A stretch of 64,000 bases of DNA from Modestobacter sp. VKM Ac-2985 (GTDB lineage Bacteria > Actinomycetota > Actinomycetes > Mycobacteriales > Geodermatophilaceae). The stretch lies in the NCBI RefSeq assembly GCF_026967925.1, contig NZ_JAPVBI010000002.1, positions 372,001 to 436,000 on the forward strand, written 5' to 3'. A model generated the notes under the pieces. The model ran no database searches, was not told where the DNA came from, and saw nothing but the letters and a program-made list of their open reading frames with translations. A program made the translations under genes and the position numbers. Position 1 is the first letter of the stretch; every line of letters starts with the position of its first letter. This document shows positions 18,695 through 26,897 of this stretch, one piece after another.

Positions 18695-20317
18695 ATGAGC
18701 ACCGTCCCGAGCACGGAGCTCCGTCCCGACGCCGCCACCGGTGAGGTGCTGACGCAGGCTGCCCGGCGGCGGACGTTCGCGGTGATCAGCCACCCCGATG
18801 CGGGGAAGTCGACGTTGACCGAGGCCCTGGCGCTGCACGCGCGGGTGATCGGGCAGGCCGGTGCGGTGCACGGCAAGGCCGGGCGGCGGGGCACGGTGTC
18901 GGACTGGATGGACATGGAGAAGGCCCGCGGCATCTCCATCACCTCTGCGGCACTGCAGTTCGAGTACCGCGATGCGGTGGTCAACCTGCTGGACACCCCC
19001 GGGCACGCGGACTTCTCCGAGGACACCTACCGGGTGCTCACGGCCGTGGACGCGGCGGTGATGCTCATCGACGCCGCCAAGGGCCTGGAGGCCCAGACGA
19101 TGAAGCTGTTCGCCGTGTGCCGGCACCGCGGCATCCCGGTGATCACCGTGGTCAACAAGTGGGACCGCCCGGGCAAGGACGCCCTGGAGCTGATGGACGA
19201 GGTCGCCCAGCGCACGGGGCTGGTGCCGACCCCGCTGACCTGGCCGGTGGGCATCTCCGGTGACTTCCGCGGCGTGCTGGACCGCCGCGACGGCACCTAC
19301 CGCCGGTTCACCCGCACCGCCGGCGGGGCCACCATCGCCCCCGAGGAGACGCTCACCCCCGCCGCCGCCGAGGCCCGCGAGGGCGTCGACTGGACCCGTG
19401 CGGTCGAGGAGTGCGAGCTGCTCGACGCCACCGAGGCCGACCACGACCAGCAGCGGTTCCTGGCCGGCGAGACGACGCCGGTCATCTTCGCCTCCGCGGT
19501 CTCCAACTTCGGCGTCGGTGCCCTGCTGGACGTCCTGGTCGACCTGGCTCCCCCGCCGCCCGCGCGACCGGACGCCGACGGCGCCCCCCGGCCGATCGAG
19601 GCCTCCTTCAGCGCCTTCGTGTTCAAGGTCCAGTCCGGCATGGACGCCGCGCACCGCGACCGGCTGGCCTACATCCGGATCGCCTCCGGTGTGTTCGAGC
19701 GCGGCATGGTCGTCACCCACGCGACCACCGGCCGCCCGTTCGCCACCAAGTACGCCCAGCACGTGTTCGGCCGGGAGCGGGAGAGCGTCGACACCGCCTA
19801 CCCCGGGGACGTCGTCGGCCTGGTCAACGCCAACGCGCTGCACGTCGGCGACACCCTGTACGCCGGCACGAAGGTCACCTTCCCGCCGCTGACCACCTTC
19901 GCCCCGGAGCACTTCGCGGTGATGCGCGGCAAGGACACCGCCAAGTTCAAGCAGTTCCGTCGCGGCGTCGGCCAGCTCGGTTCCGAGGGCGTGGCCCAGG
20001 TGCTGCGCTCGGACCGGCGCGGCGACCAGGCGCCCGTGCTCGCCGTCGTCGGCCCCATGCAGTTCGAGGTGGCCGCGCACCGGATGGCGCAGGAGTTCGG
20101 CGCGCCGGTCGAACTGGACCACCTGCCGTACCAGGTCGCGGTGCGCACCGACGCCGCCTCCGCCCCGGCGGTCGCCGCGGCCCGCGGGGTCGAGGTCTTC
20201 GAGCGCGAGGACGGCGAGCTGCTGGCGCTGTTCATGGACAAGTGGGACCTGCGCTCGCTCCAGCAGCGCAGCCCGGAACTGACGCTGGAACCGATGGTGG
20301 CCGCGCAGCTGAGTTGA
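18695..20317 (+). CDS. prfC: Peptide chain release factor 3, copy 1
   Basis: A 540-residue RF3, the GTPase that removes RF1/RF2 from ribosomes after termination. The G domain shows G1 SHPDAGKST, G3 DTPGHADF and G4 NKWDR; domains II and III follow, with the RF3-specific C-terminal DKWDLRSLQQRSPELTLEP. The ATG is at 18695. The first ~620 bp (18738-19357) are about 98% identical to the second prfC at 35646-37289, while the rest is much less similar. This copy stands alone between an MFS gene and kynA, and I take it as the housekeeping one, without proof. Confidence 0.93.
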   Translation: MSTVPSTELRPDAATGEVLTQAARRRTFAVISHPDAGKSTLTEALALHARVIGQAGAVHGKAGRRGTVSDWMDMEKARGISITSAALQFEYRDAVVNLLDTPGHADFSEDTYRVLTAVDAAVMLIDAAKGLEAQTMKLFAVCRHRGIPVITVVNKWDRPGKDALELMDEVAQRTGLVPTPLTWPVGISGDFRGVLDRRDGTYRRFTRTAGGATIAPEETLTPAAAEAREGVDWTRAVEECELLDATEADHDQQRFLAGETTPVIFASAVSNFGVGALLDVLVDLAPPPPARPDADGAPRPIEASFSAFVFKVQSGMDAAHRDRLAYIRIASGVFERGMVVTHATTGRPFATKYAQHVFGRERESVDTAYPGDVVGLVNANALHVGDTLYAGTKVTFPPLTTFAPEHFAVMRGKDTAKFKQFRRGVGQLGSEGVAQVLRSDRRGDQAPVLAVVGPMQFEVAAHRMAQEFGAPVELDHLPYQVAVRTDAASAPAVAAARGVEVFEREDGELLALFMDKWDLRSLQQRSPELTLEPMVAAQLS

Positions 20318-20350
20318 TCGACGGCAGGGCCGAGGCGGGAGACTGGCGCG

Positions 20351-21238
20351 GTGACCACGCGACAGTCCCCCAGCCGCCCGGCTCCGCTGGACGCCGGCAC
20401 CCGGGCCGCCCGGGCCGCCGGCAACGCCGGCCAGCCCACCGTCGAGTTCGCCGAGGCGACCCCCTACGAGCAGTACGTGGGCGTGCGCCAGCTGCAGGCG
20501 CTGGTCCGGCCGGTGACCGAGCACCCGGCCGAGCCCGCCTTCCTGGTGGTCACCCAGGTGATGGAGCTGTGGTTCACGCTGCTGCGCCGGGAGTGGGAGC
20601 TGGCCCAGCGGCAGCTGCGGGACGACGACCTGGACGCCGCGATCGGCTCGATCCGCCGGTCGGTGCACCACCTGCGGTCGCTGGACGCCAGCTGGGGCTC
20701 GCTGCTCTGGCTGACCCCGGCTGAGTTCAACGGGTTCCGCGACGAGCTCGGGGAGGCGTCGGGCTTCCAGTCCTACGAGTACCGGCACGTGGAGTTCCTG
20801 CTCGGGCTCAAGGCGGAGTCCGTCGTCCGGCCGCACCGCGGCCTGCCGGTGGTGCACGCGGACCTGCAGCGGGCGCTGGTCGCGCCGTCGCTGGAGGACG
20901 ACGTCCTGGCGTACCTGGCCCGCCGTGGCCTGCCGGTGCCGGCCGCCGTGCTGGAGCGGGACCGGACGGTCACCCACGAGCCCGATCCCGCCGTCACGGC
21001 GCTGTGGGCCGAGGTCTACACCGACCCGCGGCCGGGCAACGAGCTGTTCACCCTGGGCGAGGCGCTCACCGACGTCGCCGAGGTGTTCACCACCTGGCGG
21101 CAGCGGCACGTCACCGCCGTCCGCCGGGCGATGGGCGCCAAGCCCGGCAGCGGCGGCTCGGCCGGGCTGGCCTGGCTGGAGCGCAGCGCCGCGCGGGTGG
21201 TCTTCCCCGATCTGTGGGCGGCGCGCACCGTGGTCTGA
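20351..21238 (+). CDS. kynA: Tryptophan 2,3-dioxygenase
   Basis: A 295-residue heme enzyme that opens the indole ring of L-tryptophan to N-formylkynurenine, the first step of the kynurenine pathway. Family motifs are PYEQYVGVRQLQALV, FLVVTQVMELWFTLLRREWE, and FRDELGEASGFQSYEYRHVEFLLGL in pieces. The GTG start is 33 bp after prfC. The downstream kynurenine genes (kynB, kynU) are not adjacent. Length matches the family. Confidence 0.9.
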   Translation: MTTRQSPSRPAPLDAGTRAARAAGNAGQPTVEFAEATPYEQYVGVRQLQALVRPVTEHPAEPAFLVVTQVMELWFTLLRREWELAQRQLRDDDLDAAIGSIRRSVHHLRSLDASWGSLLWLTPAEFNGFRDELGEASGFQSYEYRHVEFLLGLKAESVVRPHRGLPVVHADLQRALVAPSLEDDVLAYLARRGLPVPAAVLERDRTVTHEPDPAVTALWAEVYTDPRPGNELFTLGEALTDVAEVFTTWRQRHVTAVRRAMGAKPGSGGSAGLAWLERSAARVVFPDLWAARTVV

Positions 21239-21371
21239 GCCGCATTCCCGGTTCATCGGTGAGATCAGTCGCGGGTAGCGACCGTGAGCCCGGGTAAGGG
21301 TGTTGCAGGCCGGTCGCGCCCCATGAGGTCGCGCGCCGCCACCCAGACCGTCCGACGCTTGGAGGACCCCC

Positions 21372-22214
21372 ATGGCCACCGTGCCCACGATCACCCTGAA
21401 CAACGGCGTGCAGATCCCGCAGCTGGGCTTCGGCGTCTTCCAGATCAAGCCCGAGGACACCGTCGAGGCCACCCGCACGGCCCTCGAGGTCGGCTACCGG
21501 CACATCGACACCGCCGAGATGTACGGCAACGAGGCCGAGGTCGGCGAGGCCGTGCGGCAGTCCGGCATCCCGCGCGAGGAGGTCTTCGTGACCTCCAAGC
21601 TCAACAACGGCTTCCACGCCCGCGAGGACGCGCTCAAGGCGTTCGACCAGACGCTGGCGGAGCTGCAGTTCGACTACCTGGACCTGTTCCTGATCCACTG
21701 GCCGCTGCCGGGCATCGAGGTCGACTACGTCGAGACCTGGAAGGCCATGGAGGAGATCTACCGCTCCGGCCGGGCCAAGTCGATCGGCGTCTCGAACTTC
21801 AACCCGCACCACCTGCGCAAGCTCTTCGCCGACAGCGAGGTGCGCCCGGTGGTGAACCAGATCGAGGTGCACCCGTACTTCGCGCAGAACGACGTGCGCG
21901 CGTTCAACGGCGACCACGAGATCCGCACCGAGGCGTGGGCCCCGATCGCGCAGGGCAAGGTGCTCGACGACCAGGTCCTCACCCGGATCGGCGAGGCCCA
22001 CGGCAAGACCGCGGCCCAGGCCGCCCTGCGGTGGCACGTCCAGCGCGGCGACATCATCTTCCCGAAGTCGGTCACCCGCAGCCGGGTCGAGCAGAACTTC
22101 GACCTCTTCGACTTCGAGCTCTCCCAGGCCGAGATGGCGGAGATCGACGGCCTCGACCGCGCGGACGGCCGCAACGGCCCGAACCCGGACGAGTTCAACT
22201 ACATCCCCAGCTGA
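21372..22214 (+). CDS. Aldo/keto reductase (2,5-diketo-D-gluconate reductase type)
   Basis: A 280-residue NADPH-dependent AKR barrel. The catalytic tetrad is visible: Asp and Tyr in HIDTAEMYGNE, Lys in VTSKLNN and His in FLIHWPLPG; the cofactor end is FPKSVTRSRVEQNFD. ATG 21372 has a GGAGG ribosome site. Reduces aldehydes or ketones; the true substrate is not readable from sequence. It stands alone and ends at a strong double terminator. Confidence 0.92.
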   Translation: MATVPTITLNNGVQIPQLGFGVFQIKPEDTVEATRTALEVGYRHIDTAEMYGNEAEVGEAVRQSGIPREEVFVTSKLNNGFHAREDALKAFDQTLAELQFDYLDLFLIHWPLPGIEVDYVETWKAMEEIYRSGRAKSIGVSNFNPHHLRKLFADSEVRPVVNQIEVHPYFAQNDVRAFNGDHEIRTEAWAPIAQGKVLDDQVLTRIGEAHGKTAAQAALRWHVQRGDIIFPKSVTRSRVEQNFDLFDFELSQAEMAEIDGLDRADGRNGPNPDEFNYIPS

Positions 22215-22219
22215 GGAAG

Positions 22220-22287
22220 GGCCCCCTCGCCCGCCTGCGAGGGGGCCGTTCCAGCGGCCGTCGTCCCCACCGGGACGGCGGCCGCTG
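22220..22287 (+). terminator. Two tandem hairpins after the aldo/keto reductase
   Basis: First hairpin: perfect 11-bp stem 22220-22230 / 22237-22247 (GGCCCCCTCGC) with a 6-nt loop. Second: 16-bp stem with one mismatch, 22252-22267 / 22272-22287, with a 4-nt loop. No U tract follows, as is common in actinobacteria. Confidence 0.8.
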
Positions 22288-22319
22288 CTGTGTCCGCGGG
22301 CGTTGTCGTCCGGGACATC

Positions 22320-22379
22320 GCACGCGTTCTGCACGGATCGCACGCGCTGCAGCCCGAGCAACGCGTGCAGGACGCGTGC
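22320..22379. repeat. Long inverted repeat of GCACGCG motifs
   Basis: Arms 22320-22335 and 22364-22379 match at 15 of 16 positions (GCACGCGTTCTGCACG type), and a third GCACGCG sits in the loop. It lies between the convergent ends of the reductase and GntR genes. It may be a further terminator or a protein-binding array. Confidence 0.7.
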
Positions 22380-22382
22380 AAT

Positions 22383-22426
22383 GCGGCGGTCGGGCGGCGG
22401 TCGGGCGGCGGTGAGGCGGCGGTCAG
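22383..22426. repeat. Four 11-bp tandem repeats
   Basis: Four units of GCGGCGGTSRG-type sequence follow each other exactly (22383-22393, 22394-22404, 22405-22415, 22416-22426), the last covering the gntR stop codon. Confidence 0.75.
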
Positions 22427-22806
22427 CGGGGGGCGGCGGTGAGCAGCGCGGCCCGGACGGCGGCCAGCACGGCCTCGGGGTCCACGCCGTCCTCCTGGGC
22501 GGTGCGGGCCAGCTCGGCCGCCAGCGCGCGCACCCGCTGCTCCGCCGGCGCGGGCGCCGCCGCTCCACCGGTGACCACGGTGCCGGTGCGCCGACGGCTG
22601 GCCACCAGCCCGGCGGCCTCCAGCTCGGCGTACGCCCGGGCCACCGTGCCCGTGGCCACCCCGAGGTCGGCGGCGAGCGCCCGCATGGTGGGCAACCGGG
22701 CCCCTTCGGCGAGCACCCCGCTGTGCACGTACGTGGCGATCTGGCTGCGGATCTGCTCGTACGGCGGGGTCGCCGCGCGTACGTCGATGGTGAGGTCGAG
22801 GGCCAC
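22423..22806 (-). CDS. GntR-family regulator, YtrA type
   Basis: A 127-residue regulator with a GntR winged helix (PYEQIRSQIATYVHSGVLAEGARLPTMRALAADLGV, VARAYAELEAAGLVASRRRTGTVV) and only a short helical tail, as in the YtrA subfamily that governs membrane-protein or ABC genes. GTG 22806 lies 5 nt after the membrane-protein stop, so the two form an operon, with this gene second. The likely operator is the nested dyad upstream of the membrane gene at 23700-23729, implying autoregulation. Confidence 0.87.
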   Translation of the reverse strand: MALDLTIDVRAATPPYEQIRSQIATYVHSGVLAEGARLPTMRALAADLGVATGTVARAYAELEAAGLVASRRRTGTVVTGGAAAPAPAEQRVRALAAELARTAQEDGVDPEAVLAAVRAALLTAAPR

Positions 22807-22811
22807 GACGG

Positions 22812-23696
22812 TCAGCGCGCCGGCACGGTCGGCGAGTCCGCGGGCACGCCGGGTGCGCGCAGGCACAGCACGACCAGGCCGGCGAGCATCGTCAGCAGGC
22901 CCGGCAGCGCCCCGGCCCACCCGGGCAGCGGCAGCGCGCCGACGTTCGACATCGCCATCCCGCCGACCAGCAGCAGGCCACCGATCGCCACGAGGGTGGC
23001 CGCGACGGCGGCTCGGAGCACCCGGTGGGCCGAGGCGCGGCGCAGCGCCGTCTCGATCCGCTCGTCCTCGGTGGCGACGGCAGGCCGGTTGGCGACGACC
23101 CACAGGGCGGCGAGGGTGACCGCCGCGAGGGTGAGCAGGCCGATCGCGGCCGGGCGGCCGTAGAAGAGACCGGGGAACGGGCTCGCCGTCGACCAGGACA
23201 GGTCGCCGCCGGCGGTGGACCCGTGGGTCACCGCCCGCCCGGTCTCGTCAGCCATCAGCGCGCCGACGGCCAGCACGGCGACCGCCAGCGCGGTCGCGAC
23301 GGCCGCCGTCCGGACCAGCCACCGAGGCGCGGCGTCCAGCAGGCCGCGGTGCACCAGCCGGGCCCGGCGCACCTCACCCTGCGGGCGGGGCCAGGTCAGC
23401 TCACCGGCGGCCAGGACGACGGTGTGCGCCACCCCGAAGACGATCGGCACCAGCAGCCCCGTGACGCCCAGGCCCCCGGGTGCGCTGTTGCCGACCTCCC
23501 GGACCGCGACCAGCAGGGCCGCCGTGGCTCCCAGGGCCACCGCGGCCGTGGCGGCGAGCCGGGCGTGCCGCCGGGCGGCGTGCACGGACGCTTCCCGGCT
23601 GGGCGGGGACCGGCGTAGGACGCCGAGGACGAGGGCGACCGTCGCGGCCAGCACCAGCACGGTCAACAACGGCACCACGGCCACGACGTCCTCCAC
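22812..23696 (-). CDS. Seven-span membrane protein of unknown function
   Basis: A 294-residue protein with seven clear hydrophobic segments and a charged linker after span 1. I do not recognise a catalytic or transport motif. Its stop is 5 nt from the start of a YtrA-type gntR gene and it is transcribed first, an arrangement seen for small regulator-plus-membrane-protein pairs. GTG 23696 is 4 nt from an AT-rich dyad, so it is probably leaderless or has a very short leader under GntR control. Confidence 0.75.
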   Translation of the reverse strand: MEDVVAVVPLLTVLVLAATVALVLGVLRRSPPSREASVHAARRHARLAATAAVALGATAALLVAVREVGNSAPGGLGVTGLLVPIVFGVAHTVVLAAGELTWPRPQGEVRRARLVHRGLLDAAPRWLVRTAAVATALAVAVLAVGALMADETGRAVTHGSTAGGDLSWSTASPFPGLFYGRPAAIGLLTLAAVTLAALWVVANRPAVATEDERIETALRRASAHRVLRAAVAATLVAIGGLLLVGGMAMSNVGALPLPGWAGALPGLLTMLAGLVVLCLRAPGVPADSPTVPAR

Positions 23697-23699
23697 TCA

Positions 23700-23729
23700 G
23701 TCATTGAGTCAACTGATTGACACAATGAC
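23700..23729. promoter_or_regulatory. Nested dyad, likely GntR operator
   Basis: Outer arms GTCATTG (23700-23706) and CAATGAC (23723-23729) and inner arms GTCAA (23708-23712) and TTGAC (23717-23721) share one centre at 23714.5; 24 of 30 positions are symmetric. It is strikingly AT-rich for this genome and abuts the start of the membrane-protein/gntR operon. Confidence 0.75.
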
Positions 23730-23766
23730 GCCCCGACACCCGCCCCGCAAGGTGGTGGCAGCGGCG

Positions 23767-23824
23767 GGCACTGTGCGTCCGGTGCCCGTTCCGTCGCTGG
23801 ATCGGGCACTGGCCGCACAGTGCC
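23767..23824 (-). terminator. 22-bp-stem hairpin after the DUF3097 gene
   Basis: Arms 23767-23788 and 23803-23824 match at 20 of 22 positions around a 14-nt loop. It lies downstream of the DUF3097 gene on the minus strand and upstream of the gntR operon promoter, so it probably insulates the two. Confidence 0.7.
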
Positions 23825-23851
23825 GGCAGTGACCGGCGGGAGCGGCGGCGC

Positions 23852-24661
23852 TCAGTCGGTGGTGACGAAGTCGATGAGCTCCTCGACCCGGCCGATCAGC
23901 GTCGGCTCCAGGTCGGTCCACACCTTCACCCGGGCCAGGATGCGCTGCGCCCAGACGTATCCGGTGTCGTCCTCCCAGCCCAGCCGCCGGCAGACGCCGG
24001 TCTTCCAGTCCTCGCCCCGAGGCACCGTCGGCCAGGCCTCGATCCCGACGACGGAGGGCTTCACCGCCTGCCAGATGTCGATGAACGGATGGCCCACCAC
24101 CAGGGCGTGCGAGCCGGTGATCTGGGCGGCGATCCGGGACTCCTTGGAGCCGGTCACCAGGTGGTCGACCAGCACGCCCAGCCGCCGTCCCGACGAGGGG
24201 CGGAACTCCTTGACGATCCCCGGCAGGTCGTCGACGCCGTGCAGCGGCTCGACGACGACGCCCTCGATCCGCAGGTCGTGGCCCCAGACCTTCTCCACCA
24301 GCTCGGCGTCGTGCTTGCCCTCGACGTAGATCCGCCCTTCGCGGGCCACCCGTGCCCGGGCGCCGACCACGTAGGTCGAGCCGGACGCGCTGCGCTGCGG
24401 GCCGGAGGGTGCGTTCTGCTTCGGCCGGACCAGCACGACCGGTCGCCCGTCGACCCAGAAGCCGGGGCCGAGGGGGTAGGCGCGGACCTTGCCGAAGCGG
24501 TCCTCGAGGTGGACGACGTCCTTCTCGCACCGCACGACGGCGCCGACGAACCCGCTGCTGGGGTCCTCGACGACGACGTCCTTGAGCGCCTCGACCTGGG
24601 GCGAGGGCTTCTTCTGGGTGCGTGGGTGGACCAGGTTGTCGTAGGGCGAACGTGGAGGCAC
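23852..24661 (-). CDS. DUF3097 family protein
   Basis: A 269-residue protein matching the actinobacterial DUF3097 family in length and in conserved stretches such as GARARVAREGRIYVEGKHDAE, GVDDLPGIVKEFRP, GVLVDHLVTGSKESRIA and VVGHPFIDIWQAVKP. The YVEGKHDAELVEKVWG and GVLVDHL segments resemble a TOPRIM-like core, so nucleic-acid processing is possible, but no function is established. GTG 24661 gives VPPRSPYDNL, the usual family N-terminus; longer frames upstream look non-coding. Confidence 0.83.
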   Translation of the reverse strand: MPPRSPYDNLVHPRTQKKPSPQVEALKDVVVEDPSSGFVGAVVRCEKDVVHLEDRFGKVRAYPLGPGFWVDGRPVVLVRPKQNAPSGPQRSASGSTYVVGARARVAREGRIYVEGKHDAELVEKVWGHDLRIEGVVVEPLHGVDDLPGIVKEFRPSSGRRLGVLVDHLVTGSKESRIAAQITGSHALVVGHPFIDIWQAVKPSVVGIEAWPTVPRGEDWKTGVCRRLGWEDDTGYVWAQRILARVKVWTDLEPTLIGRVEELIDFVTTD

Positions 24662-24709
24662 CCGCCCATGCTCGGCGCGCTCATCGCCCGATCCGGGTGC
24701 GACACGCCC

Positions 24710-24744
24710 GGCGTGTGCGGTTCCTGCAGCTCGTGGGCGTGTCG
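24710..24744. repeat. 10-bp-arm inverted repeat in divergent region
   Basis: Perfect arms CGACACGCCC (24710-24719) and GGGCGTGTCG (24735-24744) lie in the 268-bp region between the DUF3097 start and the PRC-barrel gene. It may be an operator or leader structure. No gene is seen in this region. Confidence 0.5.
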
Positions 24745-24929
24745 GATCCGTGCCGCGTCGCCCGGGGGACCCCGCATCGACCTGCGAAGACGCGGATCGG
24801 AGCGGGCGGTGCAGCGGCGACACGCACTACCACGCCGCTCAGCCGATCTTGTGATCGCCGTTTTGCCGGGCTCGTGGCGGGCAGTGCAGAGAGCGAGACA
24901 GCACGCCCCCGAACGAAGGAGCGGAACAC

Positions 24930-25748
24930 ATGATCGGCACCGAGACCCTCGACCGCGTCATCGGCGCAGACGTCATCGACGCCGATGGCAACAAGATCGG
25001 TACGGCCTCCGAGGTGTTCCTCGACGACCAGTCCGGCAACCCCGAGTGGGTCACCGTGAAGACCGGGATGTTCGGCACCAAGGAGTCGTTCGTCCCGATC
25101 CGGGACGCGGACCTGACCGGTGACGGCCTGCGCGTACCGGTGAGCAAGGACGCGGTGAAGGACGCCCCGCGCATCGACTCCGACGGCCACCTCTCCCCGG
25201 ACGAGGAGAGCCAGCTGTACCGGCACTACAACATGACCGAGAACTCGGTCGCGCGTACCGAGACCGACGTGACCCGCACCGAGACGACCACCGGCGTGGC
25301 CGCGGGCACCACGGACACGGACGCCAACCGGCACGGCACCGTGGGCCACGACACCTCCGGCCCCACGACCGACGACGCCATGACGCTCTCCGAGGAGCGC
25401 GTCAACGTCGGCACCCAGAACGTCGAGACCGGCCGCGCCCGGCTGCGCAAGTACGTCGTGACCGAGAACGTCTCCGAGACCGTTCCCGTGTCCCACGAGG
25501 AGGTCCGGGTCGAGCGTGAGCCCATCACCGACGCCAACCGCGGCAACGCCCTGGACGGCCCGGCGATCTCCGAGGAGGAGCACGAGGTGACGCTGCACGC
25601 CGAGCGTCCCGTCGTGGAGAAGGAGGCCGTCCCGGTCGAGCGCGTGCGCCTGGACAAGGAGACGGTCACCGAGCAGCAGCAGGTGAGCGAGACCGTCCGC
25701 AAGGAGCAGGTCGACACCGACGAGGTCACCGACACCAACCGTCGCTGA
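24930..25748 (+). CDS. PRC-barrel and DUF2382 (YsnF-like) stress protein
   Basis: A 272-residue soluble protein. Residues 5-90 are a PRC barrel (LDRVIGADVIDADGNKIGTA, EWVTVKTGMFGTKESFVPI). Residues ~150-265 are a DUF2382/YsnF domain (LSEERVNVGTQNVETGRARL, EEVRVEREPI, LHAERPVVEKEAVPVERVRL). This pairing is common in actinobacterial general-stress proteins, with no known biochemical role. ATG 24930 has an AAGGAG ribosome site. The charged linker 95-145 looks disordered. It stands alone, ending at a bidirectional terminator. Confidence 0.88.
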   Translation: MIGTETLDRVIGADVIDADGNKIGTASEVFLDDQSGNPEWVTVKTGMFGTKESFVPIRDADLTGDGLRVPVSKDAVKDAPRIDSDGHLSPDEESQLYRHYNMTENSVARTETDVTRTETTTGVAAGTTDTDANRHGTVGHDTSGPTTDDAMTLSEERVNVGTQNVETGRARLRKYVVTENVSETVPVSHEEVRVEREPITDANRGNALDGPAISEEEHEVTLHAERPVVEKEAVPVERVRLDKETVTEQQQVSETVRKEQVDTDEVTDTNRR

Positions 25749-25763
25749 TCCCCGCAGTTCCAC

Positions 25764-25795
25764 AGCGCCCGCCCCGGTCCGCCGGGGCGGGCGCT
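25764..25795. terminator. Bidirectional terminator
   Basis: A perfect 14-bp stem (25764-25777 / 25782-25795, AGCGCCCGCCCCGG) with a TCCG tetraloop lies between the convergent PRC-barrel and ppk2 genes. Confidence 0.9.
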
Positions 25796-25815
25796 CTGCT
25801 GTCCGGGGGCCGGGG

Positions 25816-26805
25816 TCAGTCGTGCTGTGGCGGCAGGGTCTCGCCGGGGCGGGGCATGACCGGTGCGCCGGCCTCCTCCTCCAGCACCTCGGCGGCCGAG
25901 CCCACGATCAGCGGGTCCGGCGTGCCGACGGCGGCCGGGTCCTTGCCGGTGTAGTCGAACCGGGCCAGCACGTGCCGCATCGCCTCCAGGCGGGCCCGCT
26001 TCTTGTCGTTGCTCTTGATCACCGTCCACGGGGCGTGCCCGGTGTCGGTGTGCAGGAACATCGCCTCCTTGGCCTCGGTGTAGGCCTCCCACTTGTCCAG
26101 CGAGGCCAGGTCGGTGGGGGAGAGCTTCCACTGCCGCACCGGGTCGATCTGCCGCACGATGAACCGGCTGCGCTGCTCGCCCCGGGTCACCGAGAACCAG
26201 AACTTCACCAGGTGGATGCCGCTCTCCACGAGCATCTGCTCGAACTCCGGGGCCTGGCGCATGAAGCGCAGGTACTCCTCGGCGGTGCAGTAGCCCATCA
26301 CCCGCTCCACGCCGGCGCGGTTGTACCAGGAGCGGTCGAACATCACGATCTCGGCGGCCGCGGGCAGGTGCTGCACGTAGCGCTGGAAGTACCACTGCGT
26401 CTTCTCGCGCTCCGACGGCTTGTCCAGGGCGATCACCGTCGACCCGCGCGGGTTGAGGTGCTCGGTGAACCGCTTGATGGTGCCGCCCTTGCCGGCGGCG
26501 TCGCGGCCCTCGAAGACCAGGACCATCTTCTGGCCGGTGTGCTTCACCCAGCCCTGCAGCTTGAGCAGCTCGATCTGCAGCTTCCGCTTCTCGATCTCGT
26601 ACTCCCGGCGCACCATGCGCTCGCTGTACGGGTATCCCTCGCGCCAGGTGTCGACCCGGTTGCCCTCCGGGTCGAAGAGCTCGCGGTCGTCGTCCCAGTC
26701 GTCGTCGGAGTGGGTGTCCGGCAGCGCGTTCAGCCGCCACCGGGACAGGTCGGGGACGGGCGACGGCGTGCCCTCGGGGGCGCGGTCACGGATCTGCTGG
26801 CTCAC
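25816..26805 (-). CDS. ppk2: Polyphosphate kinase 2
   Basis: A 329-residue single-domain PPK2, which uses polyphosphate to phosphorylate nucleoside diphosphates (or the reverse). Walker A FEGRDAAGKGG, Walker B MFDRSWYNRAGVE and the lid basic residues in SNDKKRARLEAMRHVL are intact. The long N-terminal extension (residues 1-75) with Arg/Glu-rich helices is usual for the class I group. GTG 26805 starts it. Convergent to the PRC stress protein, so both may serve stress responses, but there is no shared control visible. Confidence 0.93.
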   Translation of the reverse strand: MSQQIRDRAPEGTPSPVPDLSRWRLNALPDTHSDDDWDDDRELFDPEGNRVDTWREGYPYSERMVRREYEIEKRKLQIELLKLQGWVKHTGQKMVLVFEGRDAAGKGGTIKRFTEHLNPRGSTVIALDKPSEREKTQWYFQRYVQHLPAAAEIVMFDRSWYNRAGVERVMGYCTAEEYLRFMRQAPEFEQMLVESGIHLVKFWFSVTRGEQRSRFIVRQIDPVRQWKLSPTDLASLDKWEAYTEAKEAMFLHTDTGHAPWTVIKSNDKKRARLEAMRHVLARFDYTGKDPAAVGTPDPLIVGSAAEVLEEEAGAPVMPRPGETLPPQHD

Positions 26806-26897
26806 GTCGTCTCCGGTCTGATGGGTCCAGGGGCTGGTCCCGATCCTGCCCGGGTACGACCCGCCCCGCCTGTTCCCGGGGCTGCCTGTTCGACCGG

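Noticed and set aside
17231-21478. 1415-codon open frame on the minus strand
   Set aside because: It is antisense to MFS, prfC1 and kynA, is low-complexity (Gly, Arg, His, Asp, Val) and has no domain. Long antisense frames are normal at this GC content.
22383-22426. CRISPR-like array
   Set aside because: Units are 11 bp without spacers; no cas genes. No CRISPR array was found in the window.
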